Source of the DNA: Chlamydiota bacterium
Lineage (GTDB): Bacteria > Chlamydiota > Chlamydiia > Chlamydiales > JACKPQ01
Direction of reading: 5' to 3'
Length of the DNA: 64,000 nucleotides
Assembly: GCA_021772435.1 (NCBI GenBank)
Contig: JAJFLZ010000017.1
Location: forward strand, 39,854 to 103,853
The notes beneath the pieces were generated by a model that saw only the letters and a list, made by a program, of their open reading frames with translations, had not been told where the DNA came from and made no database searches. Each line of letters begins with the position of its first letter. Positions within the stretch are counted from its first letter, which is position 1. The translations under genes and the position numbers were made by a program. Below are positions 7,612 to 16,387 of the stretch, piece by piece.

Positions 7612-7905
7612 CTACTTAACCATAACGTTGTAGTCAATATTGTACATGACCCACATCGATCCGCCAATGACGACGATGATGAGCACGAGCATAAATAGGA
7701 ATACGATCAAATTCCAACGTGGTTTATTCTCAATGCCGAGGTGTAAAAAGTAAACGAGCACTGCAACAGATTGAGTAAAAGTTAAAAGCATAACTAGCCA
7801 GTTGATCTGAGCAAATAGGTACGTGCCGATTAGAGCAGCTGTAGAGATGACAAGGCCCCAAACCAGGGGCCGCATACTTGTGTTCCATTCTTGTTCCAAA
7901 TCCAT
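7612..7905 (-). CDS. cyoD: Cytochrome o ubiquinol oxidase subunit IV
   Basis: 97 residues with three transmembrane helices, the usual size and layout of CyoD, which helps assemble the CuB site of subunit I. The segment FTQSVAVLVYFLHLG is the conserved family signature. It directly follows cyoC with no gap, and is the last gene of the cyoABCD transcript. Its stop codon abuts the stop of the convergent cysteine-rich lipoprotein gene. Confidence 0.9.
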   Translation of the reverse strand: MDLEQEWNTSMRPLVWGLVISTAALIGTYLFAQINWLVMLLTFTQSVAVLVYFLHLGIENKPRWNLIVFLFMLVLIIVVIGGSMWVMYNIDYNVMVK

Positions 7906-8490
7906 CTAGTTTACCCCCAACAAATACACAAACGCAAAAATAAAGATCCAAATCACATATAAAAACTGCCAAAACATTCGCAAGCATGTTAGTCGCTTGA
8001 CCGAGACAGGCGTCAGTCCATGCTTCAATACAGGCGCTAATAACACGATCACCCATGTTAAGGCAAATAGCATATGTATCCACAGCGTGCCAGACAGCGT
8101 AAAGAATGCAGATAAATATCCCGAGCGCTGCCAACCATTTCCGTTTGCAATGAGGTCTAAAAACTCATGGGTTTGCATCATCGTAAACCCAAGTCCTAGC
8201 ACAAATGTGGCGACAAAAGCTAGAATCGTTCCCTTTTTGCTGCCGCGGTGTGCATACATCCCACCGAGGCCACTTGTAAAGCCAGCCAAAAGCAAACATA
8301 CCGTTTGAATAAAGGTATACTGAATCGAAAAGAGCTCGCTTGGGTGCGGTCCGCCAAAATAGCTGTGTCTAAGTATTGCAAACACCGCAAACAGCGTTGC
8401 AAACATCATAAAATCAGTCATTAAGTAAACCCAAAAACCAAAAATGGTCTTTGTATACGTCTCATGTTCGTGGTGGGTATGACTACTCAT
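7906..8490 (-). CDS. cyoC: Cytochrome o ubiquinol oxidase subunit III
   Basis: 194 residues, five hydrophobic helices, the short bacterial form of the COX3 family. The N-terminus is histidine-rich (SSHTHHEHE), followed by FGFWVYLMTDFMMFATLF, a conserved CyoC segment. The acidic residue in MQTHEFLDL is the family's helix III glutamate. It overlaps cyoB by four bases, indicating translational coupling. It is part of the inner-membrane quinol oxidase complex. Confidence 0.94.
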   Translation of the reverse strand: MSSHTHHEHETYTKTIFGFWVYLMTDFMMFATLFAVFAILRHSYFGGPHPSELFSIQYTFIQTVCLLLAGFTSGLGGMYAHRGSKKGTILAFVATFVLGLGFTMMQTHEFLDLIANGNGWQRSGYLSAFFTLSGTLWIHMLFALTWVIVLLAPVLKHGLTPVSVKRLTCLRMFWQFLYVIWIFIFAFVYLLGVN

Positions 8491-10439
8491 GCTTTGGCCC
8501 CCTCGATTTGCTTAATTTGATCTACTGGAACATAATAATCGACCTTTTTAGCATAGAGACGCATGATCATAAATGCCACCATGCCAACGCCTGATACCGC
8601 AACTAGCCAAAACATGTGCCACACCGCGGCAAAACCAAAAACAAAGCTGAGCGCTCCGATAAAAAATCCACTAGGCGTATTACTCGGCATATGGATCTCT
8701 TCATAACTTGTGCTTTTTTTAACTTTTAACTTTTTCATCTCCCAAAAAGTATCTCTATCGCTCACTTCAGGCTCAACTGCAAAATTGTAAAACGGTGGAG
8801 GTGAGGTCGTTGACCATTCTAGTGTCCTACCGCCCCACGGATCCCCTGTCGTATCGCGCGTACTATCTTTCTGCTTGATACTCACAATTAGCTGCAGAGC
8901 TGTAAAAAATACGCCTGTTGCAATAATCACAGCGCCGACAGCTGCCACCACAAAGAGAGGGCGCCACTCAGCGACATTATACCAATTTAGGCGTCTGGTA
9001 GCGCCCATCAGTCCCAAAGCATAAAGCGGCAAAAATGCAACCATGAAGCCAATAAACCAGCACCAAAATGCATATCTACCAAACCGCTCGCTGAGCTTAA
9101 ATCCGAAAACCTTTGGAAACCAGTACGTATACCCTGCAAAAAAGGCAAACACCACACCGCCGATAATCACCGAATGGAAATGGGCTATCAAAAACAGGCT
9201 ATTGTGCACTTGAAAGTTAAACCCTGGAATAGAAAGCAAAACGCCTGTCATTCCTCCCGAGACAAAAATCACAATAAATCCCAAAAACCACATCATGGGA
9301 GTAGAAAACGTGACCTTTCCCCTATACATCGTAAAGATCCAGTTAAAAACCTTCACTCCTGTTGGAACGGCAATCACCATCGTCATAATCCCAAAAAACG
9401 AATTGACATTGGCGCCCGCGCCCATTGTAAAAAAGTGATGCAGCCAAACGACAAACGACAAAAACGTGATCGCAACAATCGCCCACACCATCGTAGCGTA
9501 ACCAAACAACTTCTTGTGTGAAAACACCGGCACGATCTCAGAAAAAATGCCAAATGCCGGCAAAATCAAAATGTACACCTCTGGATGACCCCAAGCCCAA
9601 AACAAATTGATGAACATCATCGGGTTTCCACCCTTTCCAGACGTAAAAATATTCGTTTCCAATAAACGGTCAAATGTAAGCATCCCTAAATTGGCCGTTA
9701 AAATCGGAAAAGCAAAAACCACTAAAATCATCATAGCAAGCACCGACCAGACAAAAATCGGCATCTTCATCATTGTCATGCCTTTGCAGCGCATCTTCAA
9801 AATCGTTACCAAAAAGTTCACACCAGACAGCAGCGTTCCAACGCCGGCTATCTGAATCGTCCACGCCCAATAATCGACCCCGACCCCCGGACTATATTTG
9901 AGTCCCGCTAAGGGAGGATATGAGCTCCAGCCGGTCCCTGCATACACCCCAATCACAAGCGAGACCAAAATATAGAGCGACCCAGATGAAAACAGCCAAA
10001 AGCTCAAATTATTCAAAAACGGAAATGCCACATCTCTTGCGCCCAGCTGCAGAGGCAAAACAATATTAATAATGCCAAACATCAGGCCCATGCCGACAAA
10101 CAAAATCATCGTCACGCCGTGGGCTGTAAAAATCTGCTGAAAGTGCTCTGCGCCCAGATAACCGCTCGAGTCGCCAAATGCAACCGCCTGCTGTGCGCGC
10201 ATCATCAAAGCATCAACCAATCCCTTAGCTAGCATGATTGCTGAAGCTACAATGTACATCACACCGATCTTCTTGTGATCAACCGACGTAAACCAATCCT
10301 TCCATAGCCATCCCCACTTCTTGTGATAAGTCAAAAGTGCCACGATGGCTAGCAACCCCAAAAACATCGACACGCCAGCCATATACTCGATCCAATCGTG
10401 CTTTAGTGCCGCATCATCTAATCTTCCCATCCAATCCAT
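8487..10439 (-). CDS. cyoB: Cytochrome o ubiquinol oxidase subunit I
   Basis: Catalytic heme-copper subunit reducing O2 to water while pumping protons. All metal ligands can be seen, one position on from the E. coli numbers: H107 and H422 for the low-spin heme, H420 for heme o, and H285, H334 and H335 for CuB. H285 and Y289 lie in HPEVY, the cross-linked pair. Length is 650 residues with about 15 helices. It sits between cyoA (one-base overlap) and cyoC (four-base overlap). This is a low-affinity bo3-type enzyme, whereas Chlamydiaceae use cydAB. Confidence 0.97.
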   Translation of the reverse strand: MDWMGRLDDAALKHDWIEYMAGVSMFLGLLAIVALLTYHKKWGWLWKDWFTSVDHKKIGVMYIVASAIMLAKGLVDALMMRAQQAVAFGDSSGYLGAEHFQQIFTAHGVTMILFVGMGLMFGIINIVLPLQLGARDVAFPFLNNLSFWLFSSGSLYILVSLVIGVYAGTGWSSYPPLAGLKYSPGVGVDYWAWTIQIAGVGTLLSGVNFLVTILKMRCKGMTMMKMPIFVWSVLAMMILVVFAFPILTANLGMLTFDRLLETNIFTSGKGGNPMMFINLFWAWGHPEVYILILPAFGIFSEIVPVFSHKKLFGYATMVWAIVAITFLSFVVWLHHFFTMGAGANVNSFFGIMTMVIAVPTGVKVFNWIFTMYRGKVTFSTPMMWFLGFIVIFVSGGMTGVLLSIPGFNFQVHNSLFLIAHFHSVIIGGVVFAFFAGYTYWFPKVFGFKLSERFGRYAFWCWFIGFMVAFLPLYALGLMGATRRLNWYNVAEWRPLFVVAAVGAVIIATGVFFTALQLIVSIKQKDSTRDTTGDPWGGRTLEWSTTSPPPFYNFAVEPEVSDRDTFWEMKKLKVKKSTSYEEIHMPSNTPSGFFIGALSFVFGFAAVWHMFWLVAVSGVGMVAFMIMRLYAKKVDYYVPVDQIKQIEGAKA

Positions 10440-11308
10440 TAATGTCCTGCCTTTGGCTGTGGTTTATACTGATCAATGATCTGATCGAACAAATTTGCTG
10501 CACCTAGTGAATAATAGAGAGGTGTGCTCTGCGTACTTGGAATAACCAAACCTTTATATGTCGAATCGCCGAGCGTCTGGCCAGAGCTCCTTGCCCTTGA
10601 CACCCAATTGCTAAACTCCACCTCTGAGCCGGCTCTTACCTTAAAATACATATCGGCAAAACCCTTACCGCTAATTTGAGACGACGACCCTCTAAACTCC
10701 CCTGGCTCATCTGCCATCAGGTGCAGCTCAGTTCTCATTGCGGGCATCGCATAAATCATGCCGCCAAGTTGCGGAATCCAAAACGAATTCATCGGCGCAT
10801 CAGCTGTAATTTCAAAAAAGATCGGCCTTCCCGTTGGAATCTGAATCTCATTCACAGAGGCCACTCCCTGTTCAGGATAAATAAACAGCCACTTCCACTG
10901 CAGAGCCACAACCTGAATCTTCAAGGGCTTCTTATCACTCTTAATTGGATTAAACGGATTCAAATCATGAGTTGAAAAATACGTGATAAAAGATAGAACC
11001 ACGATGATCACAAAAGGAACGCCCCACCAAATGATTTCAGCAAGCGTATTATGTGCCCAGTCAGGTGTGTATTTAGCATTCTTATTGGTATGACGGTAGC
11101 GCCAAGCGAAAACAAACGTTAAGACAATCGCTGGAATCACCACAATCAGCATGATCAGCGACGTTGTAATGAATAGCTGCTTTTCCTTAGCTGCAACAAT
11201 CCCCTTTGGATTCAATACAGCGATATTGTGCGTGCCAAGATAATAAAACGACAAACCAATGACGGCAATAAAAAGCAGCGCGACAAAAAAGACTCTAAAC
11301 TTTTTCAA
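10439..11308 (-). CDS. cyoA: Cytochrome o ubiquinol oxidase subunit II
   Basis: 289 residues: an N-terminal hydrophobic helix, a second helix (about 46-68), a third (about 96-113) and a periplasmic cupredoxin domain. The domain has VALQWKWLFIYPEQGVA and the conserved MNSFWIPQLGGMIYAMPAM, but no CuA cysteines, so it is a quinol oxidase rather than a cytochrome c oxidase. The lipobox cysteine typical of E. coli CyoA is not evident (IGLSFYY). It is the first gene of cyoABCD and is divergent from the YbaK-like gene. Confidence 0.95.
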   Translation of the reverse strand: MKKFRVFFVALLFIAVIGLSFYYLGTHNIAVLNPKGIVAAKEKQLFITTSLIMLIVVIPAIVLTFVFAWRYRHTNKNAKYTPDWAHNTLAEIIWWGVPFVIIVVLSFITYFSTHDLNPFNPIKSDKKPLKIQVVALQWKWLFIYPEQGVASVNEIQIPTGRPIFFEITADAPMNSFWIPQLGGMIYAMPAMRTELHLMADEPGEFRGSSSQISGKGFADMYFKVRAGSEVEFSNWVSRARSSGQTLGDSTYKGLVIPSTQSTPLYYSLGAANLFDQIIDQYKPQPKAGH

Positions 11309-11425
11309 ACTCCATTCCCCCTAGCGCAAAAGACTATTTAAATGTCTTTACACCAGGGAGAAAGAATTGTCTACAAAAGATTTTAGTACGTGACAAAAAA
11401 CAGAATCCATCGATAAAATGCGCCT

Positions 11426-11956
11426 ATGCTAACTTTAAGTTTTGAGCCAGCGCTCGATCACCCTGACCTTGTCAGTAACACGGTCACAACGCTACTCAAA
11501 AACTGGCCAGGGCAAACACCTGTCCATGAAATTGAGGCTGCACAAATCGATCCTCAGTACGCAGGAGGCAGCGACTTTTTAACTCATTACTCTATTGAGC
11601 ATGGAGCTAATTGCGTCATCGTCATCGGTACTCGTGGCGATACATCACAAATCGCAGCTTGTCTTGCCCCAGTAGGTTCACGTCTTAACCTCAACAGCAC
11701 CGTTCGAAAAGCTCTGAGTGCAAGACGTGTCTCACTTGCACCACTAGACTTGATCCTTGAGAAAACACAAATGGAGTATGGTAGTATCACCGTTATTGGA
11801 TTGCCTACCGATTGGAAGATTCTCATTGATGAAAGGTGCATCCTTCCCAAGCAACTTGTCATTGGGTCTGGGCTACTTAAATCGAAAATCCGCCTACCTG
11901 GCAAAGCCCTAGCAGAGCTACCGAATGCTGAAATTATTCAAAACCTAGCTAATTAA
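11426..11956 (+). CDS. YbaK/ProX-type aminoacyl-tRNA deacylase domain protein
   Basis: 176 residues. The region CVIVIGTRGDTSQIAACLAP through SALSARRVSLAPLDLI, then YGSITVIGLPTDWKILIDE and VIGSGLLKSKIRLPGKAL, follows the YbaK/EbsC fold order and matches its central GD and final G-x-x-x-x-x-I-x-L blocks. Members hydrolyse mischarged tRNAs, usually Cys- or Ala-tRNA-Pro. The usual GG-x-x-P-x-G loop is replaced by SITVIGLP, so substrate range may differ. ATG 11426 has no ribosome-binding site and a -10-like TAAAAT lies close upstream, suggesting a short or leaderless transcript. Its end overlaps the convergent next gene by four bases. Confidence 0.72.
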   Translation: MLTLSFEPALDHPDLVSNTVTTLLKNWPGQTPVHEIEAAQIDPQYAGGSDFLTHYSIEHGANCVIVIGTRGDTSQIAACLAPVGSRLNLNSTVRKALSARRVSLAPLDLILEKTQMEYGSITVIGLPTDWKILIDERCILPKQLVIGSGLLKSKIRLPGKALAELPNAEIIQNLAN

Positions 11957-12231
11957 CGCTTTTTTCTTCCAAAGTACATCAAAGCGCCGCCACCAATGAT
12001 CAAAATCACACCGCCGACAAACAGCGCTGTCACTTGACCTTTGTATTTATCCACTTCACCATGCAATGCGCCAGAAACGGCACCTTTTACACGATTTTCA
12101 GGGATAAAACCAGTTGCGGTATCGATGTCACGTCTGGCAGACGACATGCGGCTTCTGCCATAAAAGCCAAAGCATAGCGCAGTAACACCCGCCAGCAAGA
12201 CAATCAAACCAATAGCTTGTTTAGTGTTCAT
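11953..12231 (-). CDS. Small two-helix membrane protein, DUF3185-like
   Basis: 92 residues with a hydrophobic helix at 7-25 and another at about 70-88 ending in a basic tail (YFGRKKR). The start MNTKQAIGLIVLLAGVTALCFG and the GGVILIIGGGALMYFGRK end resemble DUF3185 proteins, whose role is unknown. The middle is polar, with an SRMSSARRDIDTATGF stretch. It is convergent with the YbaK-like gene (overlap of four bases). Nothing in context gives a function. Confidence 0.7.
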   Translation of the reverse strand: MNTKQAIGLIVLLAGVTALCFGFYGRSRMSSARRDIDTATGFIPENRVKGAVSGALHGEVDKYKGQVTALFVGGVILIIGGGALMYFGRKKR

Positions 12232-12441
12232 AAATAGATCTCCAAATAAAAGAACCTTATTAATTTCTATTTACAATCAATTAGTTTTTCTGTCAAAGGG
12301 TTACACATATGGCCGAAATACTTGCCTACAGCACAATAATAGTGATAATTTTCTTAACACTCATAAATACACCAATTGATTATTGTTGTTTACATAAATA
12401 TTAAATTTATGCAAACTTTAATACTAATAAAAAGGGTTATT

Positions 12442-13128
12442 ATGACATACATTAAAGCACAAGTAGGCCCGGCCAATTACGGGGACTCAAAAAACAAATT
12501 TACTGTTCACTATTTTGACTCAGACGGAAATATGTATATTCGCAGTGATGGCACGCGAGCATGGCGCTGTAATAACCCAGGAAACCTCATCGCTTCCTCC
12601 TATTCTATGAGTAAAAAACGAAAAGCTATCGGAAAAGCAGGTGATGCAGGGCATACTTACGCCGTTTATCCAGACTATCAGACAGGACGCGAAGCGCTCA
12701 CAGTCATGATGAGAGGGTCGATTTATTCACCTTTAACCTTGCGTAATGCCATGAAAAAATACGATCCTTCGAATCCAAAATATATCAATCAAATTATCGC
12801 AATTACAGCTCTTGATCCGGAAAGAACAATTAAATCCCTAAATGCAACCGAATTTGAGAAATTTTGCAAAGCTGTTGAAAAAGTTGAACATTGGGAAGTC
12901 GGCAGAGAAGATTTTATCGACGTTTGGTACATCACCAGTGTCAAAAAACATTCAGGTACTATTACCGAGTTCTTTGTTAGGAACAGCAAAACCAGTAAGT
13001 GGATTTCAAAAAAAGAAGCGATTGAGCTTGCAAAAAACCATTATTTACATGCTACACTGGCACGGTCAGGAAGTAACAAGCTTTACATTCGGCCCAAATA
13101 TGGTAAAAAATCTTTTTCTACTGTTTAA
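12442..13128 (+). CDS. P5/NPGN-motif wall-lytic-like protein with DUF3892-like C-terminus
   Basis: 228 residues, starting at ATG 12442 after AAAAAGGG; the longer reading to 12376 lacks a good start. Residues about 20-110 carry SDGTRAWRCNNPGNLI, then YAVYPDYQTGREAL and SPLTLRNAMKKYDP, the arrangement of phage P5-like or lysozyme-like domains found in phage structural lysins and secreted effectors. Residues about 160-228 look like DUF3892 (ITEFFVRNSKTSKWISKKEA...LYIRPKYGKKSF). There is no signal peptide, so export would need a dedicated secretion system. The next gene overlaps by 29 bases and encodes a lipoprotein with a DUF3298-like domain. Muralytic activity is inferred only. Confidence 0.65.
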   Translation: MTYIKAQVGPANYGDSKNKFTVHYFDSDGNMYIRSDGTRAWRCNNPGNLIASSYSMSKKRKAIGKAGDAGHTYAVYPDYQTGREALTVMMRGSIYSPLTLRNAMKKYDPSNPKYINQIIAITALDPERTIKSLNATEFEKFCKAVEKVEHWEVGREDFIDVWYITSVKKHSGTITEFFVRNSKTSKWISKKEAIELAKNHYLHATLARSGSNKLYIRPKYGKKSFSTV

Positions 13129-13675
13129 CATTTGTTGTGCAATTAGCTGTCAAAAATCCAATTTCAACCTAGAGCATCGCAAGAGTCTTTTTCTAAACTT
13201 ACTTGAAGAAGCTCAGCCAGATGAAGGTCCTTTTAAATTTTCTTACGGCTTAGAAACTATCTATTTTTCAGAAAAAATAATCAGCCTTTATGGCGAGTTG
13301 CATCAATATACGAATTTACCTCATGGATGTGGCAATTACGAAGGTAAAACTTATGTCAAACAAAATGGAAAATACAAAGAATTAATGATTAATGATCTAT
13401 TTCCAAATTATAATGAAATAGAACAATTGTGTACGTATTGTGAATCCGACCTGAAAACTCAGAAAACCAGCTATTTCTTTCCACCTGACCCGCTCAAAAC
13501 TCACCTCAAGCATGATGAGTTAAATACCTTTGTTATAGATGAAAATTTTCTGATTATTATTTTCCAGCCTTACGTAGCAGGTAGCTATGCAGATGGACCT
13601 TTTACCGTCAAAATTCCACATGTTTATATCCACAAACACTGGAAAACCGCATCTAATTATACATCAAATATTTAA
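13100..13675 (+). CDS. Predicted lipoprotein with DUF3298/RsiV-like C-terminal domain
   Basis: 191 residues beginning at ATG 13100, which overlaps the previous gene by 29 bases. The N-terminus MVKNLFLLFNICCAISCQK is a signal peptide ending in a relaxed lipobox. The C-terminal part (LNTFVIDENFLIIIFQPYVAG followed by YADGPFTVKIPHVYI) matches the DUF3298 pattern, known from RsiV, the Bacillus anti-sigma factor that binds lysozyme directly. Several cysteines (CGNY, CTYCES) may form disulfides. Pairing with a lysozyme-like gene suggests an inhibitor or immunity protein, but that is inference. The longer frame starting at 12842 overlaps the upstream gene and has unnatural composition there. Confidence 0.65.
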   Translation: MVKNLFLLFNICCAISCQKSNFNLEHRKSLFLNLLEEAQPDEGPFKFSYGLETIYFSEKIISLYGELHQYTNLPHGCGNYEGKTYVKQNGKYKELMINDLFPNYNEIEQLCTYCESDLKTQKTSYFFPPDPLKTHLKHDELNTFVIDENFLIIIFQPYVAGSYADGPFTVKIPHVYIHKHWKTASNYTSNI

Positions 13676-13689
13676 GTGTTTTTGAGTTC

Positions 13690-13751
13690 GACTATTCCGC
13701 AACGCTTTGCAGAATAGTCTTGACTATTCCGCATTTACGTGCATAATAGTC
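13690..13751 (+). promoter_or_regulatory. Tandem palindromic operators and promoter of DUF4143 copy 2
   Basis: Two 30-bp hyphenated palindromes lie at 13690-13719 and 13722-13751, a 32-bp period. Both begin GACTATTCCGCA and end with AATAGTC (GACTATT/AATAGTC arms). The second contains TGCATAAT, an extended -10 look-alike, and ends three bases before ATG 13755. This means a nearly leaderless transcript whose promoter lies inside the operator. It is the same architecture as copy 1, with an unrelated sequence. Confidence 0.75.
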
Positions 13752-13754
13752 AAT

Positions 13755-14876
13755 ATGGAAAGATGGCAAAAAAAAGCGATTTTACGCGACCTCGAAAAAA
13801 AAATGGTCTTGCTTGCTGGCCCACGTCAAGCTGGCAAAACAACTCTTGCTCACGAAATTCGTTCACATTTTGAACACACCACATACCTCAATTACGACCA
13901 TGCAGAAGATCGGAAAATCATCAAAAACGAAGGATGGTTATCTTCAACCGAACTCATCGTTCTAGATGAAATACATAAAATGCCAGAATGGAAAAACTAC
14001 CTAAAAGGAGTATTCGACACAAAAGAGGCTCATCAAAAAATTCTGGTAACAGGTAGCGCTAGACTTGAAATTTTCAGACAGGTTGGTGATTCGCTCGCCG
14101 GCAGATATTTTTTACATCGCTTATTTCCCCTAACGCCAGCGGAGCTAAGTAAAGTGAATGAGCCTTACACGCTAGACAAGCTTATCACGCGAGGTGGCTT
14201 TCCCGAACCTTTTTTAACAGAGAGTGATATCGATGCAAAACGCTGGCGCAATCAATATACCGATAGCCTTCTTCATGAAGATGTCCTCAATTTCGAAAAC
14301 ATACAAAATATCAATGCGATTCGCCTTATTTTTGAGATGCTAAGGCAGCGAGTTGGCTCTCCCATCTCTTTCTCTTCTATTGCAGAAGATGTTGGAATTT
14401 CCCCTAATACGGTGAAGAAATACATCGAAATCTTAGAGGCGCTTTACATCATTTTTCGCATTAAACCTTTCTCCAAAAATATTGCGCGAAGCTTATTAAA
14501 AGAGCCTAAAATTTACTTTTTTGACACAGGTCTTGTAAAAGGCGACGAGGGGAAAAAATTCGAAAATCTTGTCGCTCTTAGTCTGCTCAAATACGCGCAC
14601 TACAAAATCGATTATGAAGCAGAAAACTACGATTTACACTACTTGCATACAAAAGAGCGAAAAGAAGTCGATTTCGCCTTAGCCTGCGATTACAAAATCG
14701 AAAAAATTATCGAAGCTAAGTACTCTAGCCACTCGACCAATCCAAGCTTAATTTACTTTCACAACAAATACAATTTACCAGCGCTGCAGGTTGTCAAAGA
14801 TCTCAAACTCGAAAAACAAGAAAATGGAATTCAAGTTCTCAAAGCCGAAAATTTTCTAAAGTCCTTAAGTTTATAA
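13755..14876 (+). CDS. AAA-family ATPase with DUF4143 domain (copy 2)
   Basis: 373 residues, COG1373 type. Walker A is GPRQAGKT (residues 22-29) and Walker B is IVLDEIHKMP; a sensor-like GSARL follows. A winged-helix-like segment (FSSIAEDVGISPNTVKKYIEILEALYII) precedes the DUF4143 domain. In that domain the nuclease-fold pattern KEVDF...IIEAKYS is kept. ATG 13755 is chosen because the upstream start at 13707 lies inside the operator palindromes. It is the shortest of the three copies in the window. It converges on phoH, overlapping its 3' end by six bases. Function of the family is unknown. Confidence 0.88.
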   Translation: MERWQKKAILRDLEKKMVLLAGPRQAGKTTLAHEIRSHFEHTTYLNYDHAEDRKIIKNEGWLSSTELIVLDEIHKMPEWKNYLKGVFDTKEAHQKILVTGSARLEIFRQVGDSLAGRYFLHRLFPLTPAELSKVNEPYTLDKLITRGGFPEPFLTESDIDAKRWRNQYTDSLLHEDVLNFENIQNINAIRLIFEMLRQRVGSPISFSSIAEDVGISPNTVKKYIEILEALYIIFRIKPFSKNIARSLLKEPKIYFFDTGLVKGDEGKKFENLVALSLLKYAHYKIDYEAENYDLHYLHTKERKEVDFALACDYKIEKIIEAKYSSHSTNPSLIYFHNKYNLPALQVVKDLKLEKQENGIQVLKAENFLKSLSL

Positions 14877-16178
14877 AATTTTAGCGGCAAGGGCAGCAAG
14901 CTGCGAGCGTTCGGTGCGATCCAGCGATATATGACCAAAAATCGACTCGTTTTTAAACTTATTTACAATATACGTAAGCGCGTTTGAATCCTTATCAAGA
15001 TAAGGGTTATCAATTTGAGTCGGATCGCCCGTTAGGATCACTTTTGTACCTTTGCCTGCTCGAGAAACAATTGTCTTAACCTCATGCGGCGTTAAGTTTT
15101 GCGCTTCATCGACAATGATAAACATGCGAGGCAGGGTGCGACCACGGATGTAGGTGACAGCCTCCATCTCAATCTTACCACTTTCCTTGACAAACTTTAG
15201 CGTCTCTTGAGCATTTCCCTCGCCTGATGTCGTCTCGCACAAATACTCGAGGTTATCGTAAATGGGTTGCATCCAGTGAAAAAGCTTCTCCTCTTTCGTG
15301 CCAGGCAGATAACCAATATCTTTACCAAGCGGCATAATTGGACGGCTAATTAAAATGCGGCTGTACACATCCTCATCGAAGACCTTTCTAAGTCCGCAAG
15401 CCACAGCCATCATCGTTTTACCAGTACCAGCAGGACCAATGAGTGTGACTAGCTTAATGTCATCGTTCAGCAAAAGATCCATCGCGCAGCGTTGCTGCAC
15501 ATTGATTGGGTGAATGCCCCACACATCACGTTTAATCGATTGCAGTGGAAGTAGTTTGTTTTGCTTTTTGTCAAAGCGAACAATAGCCGATGACTTCTCA
15601 GGGCTGCTCATCACACCGTACTCATTCGCTAAAAAATCGCCAGACCGACTTTCAATAAACCCATTTTTGTAAAACAGATCGATTTCAGCTTTAGTACTCT
15701 CGATTGCATGATAGCCGGGATAAAGATGGTCAAAACCACCCTCGGTTAGCGTATAATCACGTGTTTCAAGTCCAAGCGACTGGGCCTTGACGCGCATCAC
15801 AAAATCTTTTGAGACAACGACGACCGGTACACCCTTCTCCTTTAGTTGGAACGCTGAAAACAGAACCTTATTGCGCGCCCAATCAAACGAAAGTGACGGT
15901 AATTTTCGGTCACTATTTGGATGGTCGATGAGTGTTCGAAAATTGATATTGTGGTCTAATCCGACCCCCTCGTGCAACCTGCCCTGCTCGGCCAAACCGT
16001 CGATAAAACGCACAGCGGATCTAGCATTGCGGCCCAGCTCTGATGTAAGGTGTTTTTTCGAATCAAGCTCTTCTAGCACAGTGACCGGGATTGCCACATC
16101 GCTATCTTTAAACGTGTGCATCGCTTCTGGATCATGCAAAAGTACATTAGTATCAATAAGATAAGTCTTACGAGTCAT
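14871..16178 (-). CDS. PIN-PhoH fusion ATPase (YlaK type)
   Basis: 435 residues. The N-terminal PIN domain (1-140) has YLIDTNVLLHD with D9, ELGRNARSA, and VVSKDFVMR, the acidic metal-binding pattern of RNase toxins. The C-terminal PhoH ATPase has Walker A GPAGTGKT at 248-255 and a Walker B ending VDEAQN. PIN-PhoH proteins are thought to unwind and cleave RNA. In Chlamydia, as I recall, phoH is next to the cydAB oxidase genes; here the cyo oxidase is a few genes away. It starts at ATG 16178 and is divergent from the next gene over a 209-base region holding a strong promoter on the other strand. Confidence 0.9.
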   Translation of the reverse strand: MTRKTYLIDTNVLLHDPEAMHTFKDSDVAIPVTVLEELDSKKHLTSELGRNARSAVRFIDGLAEQGRLHEGVGLDHNINFRTLIDHPNSDRKLPSLSFDWARNKVLFSAFQLKEKGVPVVVVSKDFVMRVKAQSLGLETRDYTLTEGGFDHLYPGYHAIESTKAEIDLFYKNGFIESRSGDFLANEYGVMSSPEKSSAIVRFDKKQNKLLPLQSIKRDVWGIHPINVQQRCAMDLLLNDDIKLVTLIGPAGTGKTMMAVACGLRKVFDEDVYSRILISRPIMPLGKDIGYLPGTKEEKLFHWMQPIYDNLEYLCETTSGEGNAQETLKFVKESGKIEMEAVTYIRGRTLPRMFIIVDEAQNLTPHEVKTIVSRAGKGTKVILTGDPTQIDNPYLDKDSNALTYIVNKFKNESIFGHISLDRTERSQLAALAAKIL

Positions 16179-16326
16179 AGTATTACTTTGGATTAGAGGT
16201 TTTTCTTTTCTAATACCTGGTTTAGATATTTTTGGAAACTAGGCAAATTTTACCTTTTCGTTATCAATTGGTTTATAAATACTTATAAATATTTTCAGCA
16301 ATCCAACACATCAAGTGCTAAAATAT

Positions 16327-16355
16327 TTGACTTTCATTCATCGATGCACTATAAT
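16327..16355 (+). promoter_or_regulatory. Strong sigma-70-type promoter
   Basis: TTGACT at 16327-16332, a 17-bp spacer and a perfect TATAAT at 16350-16355 form one of the best promoter matches in the window. It drives the gene at 16388, whose ribosome-binding site is TAAGGAG at 16374-16380. Confidence 0.85.
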
Positions 16356-16387
16356 AAAAGATGTAGCACTAAGTAAGGAGCAGTAAT

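Noticed and set aside
12842..13099. N-terminal extension of the DUF3298-like lipoprotein frame
   Set aside because: It overlaps the preceding gene out of frame; the signal peptide begins at ATG 13100.
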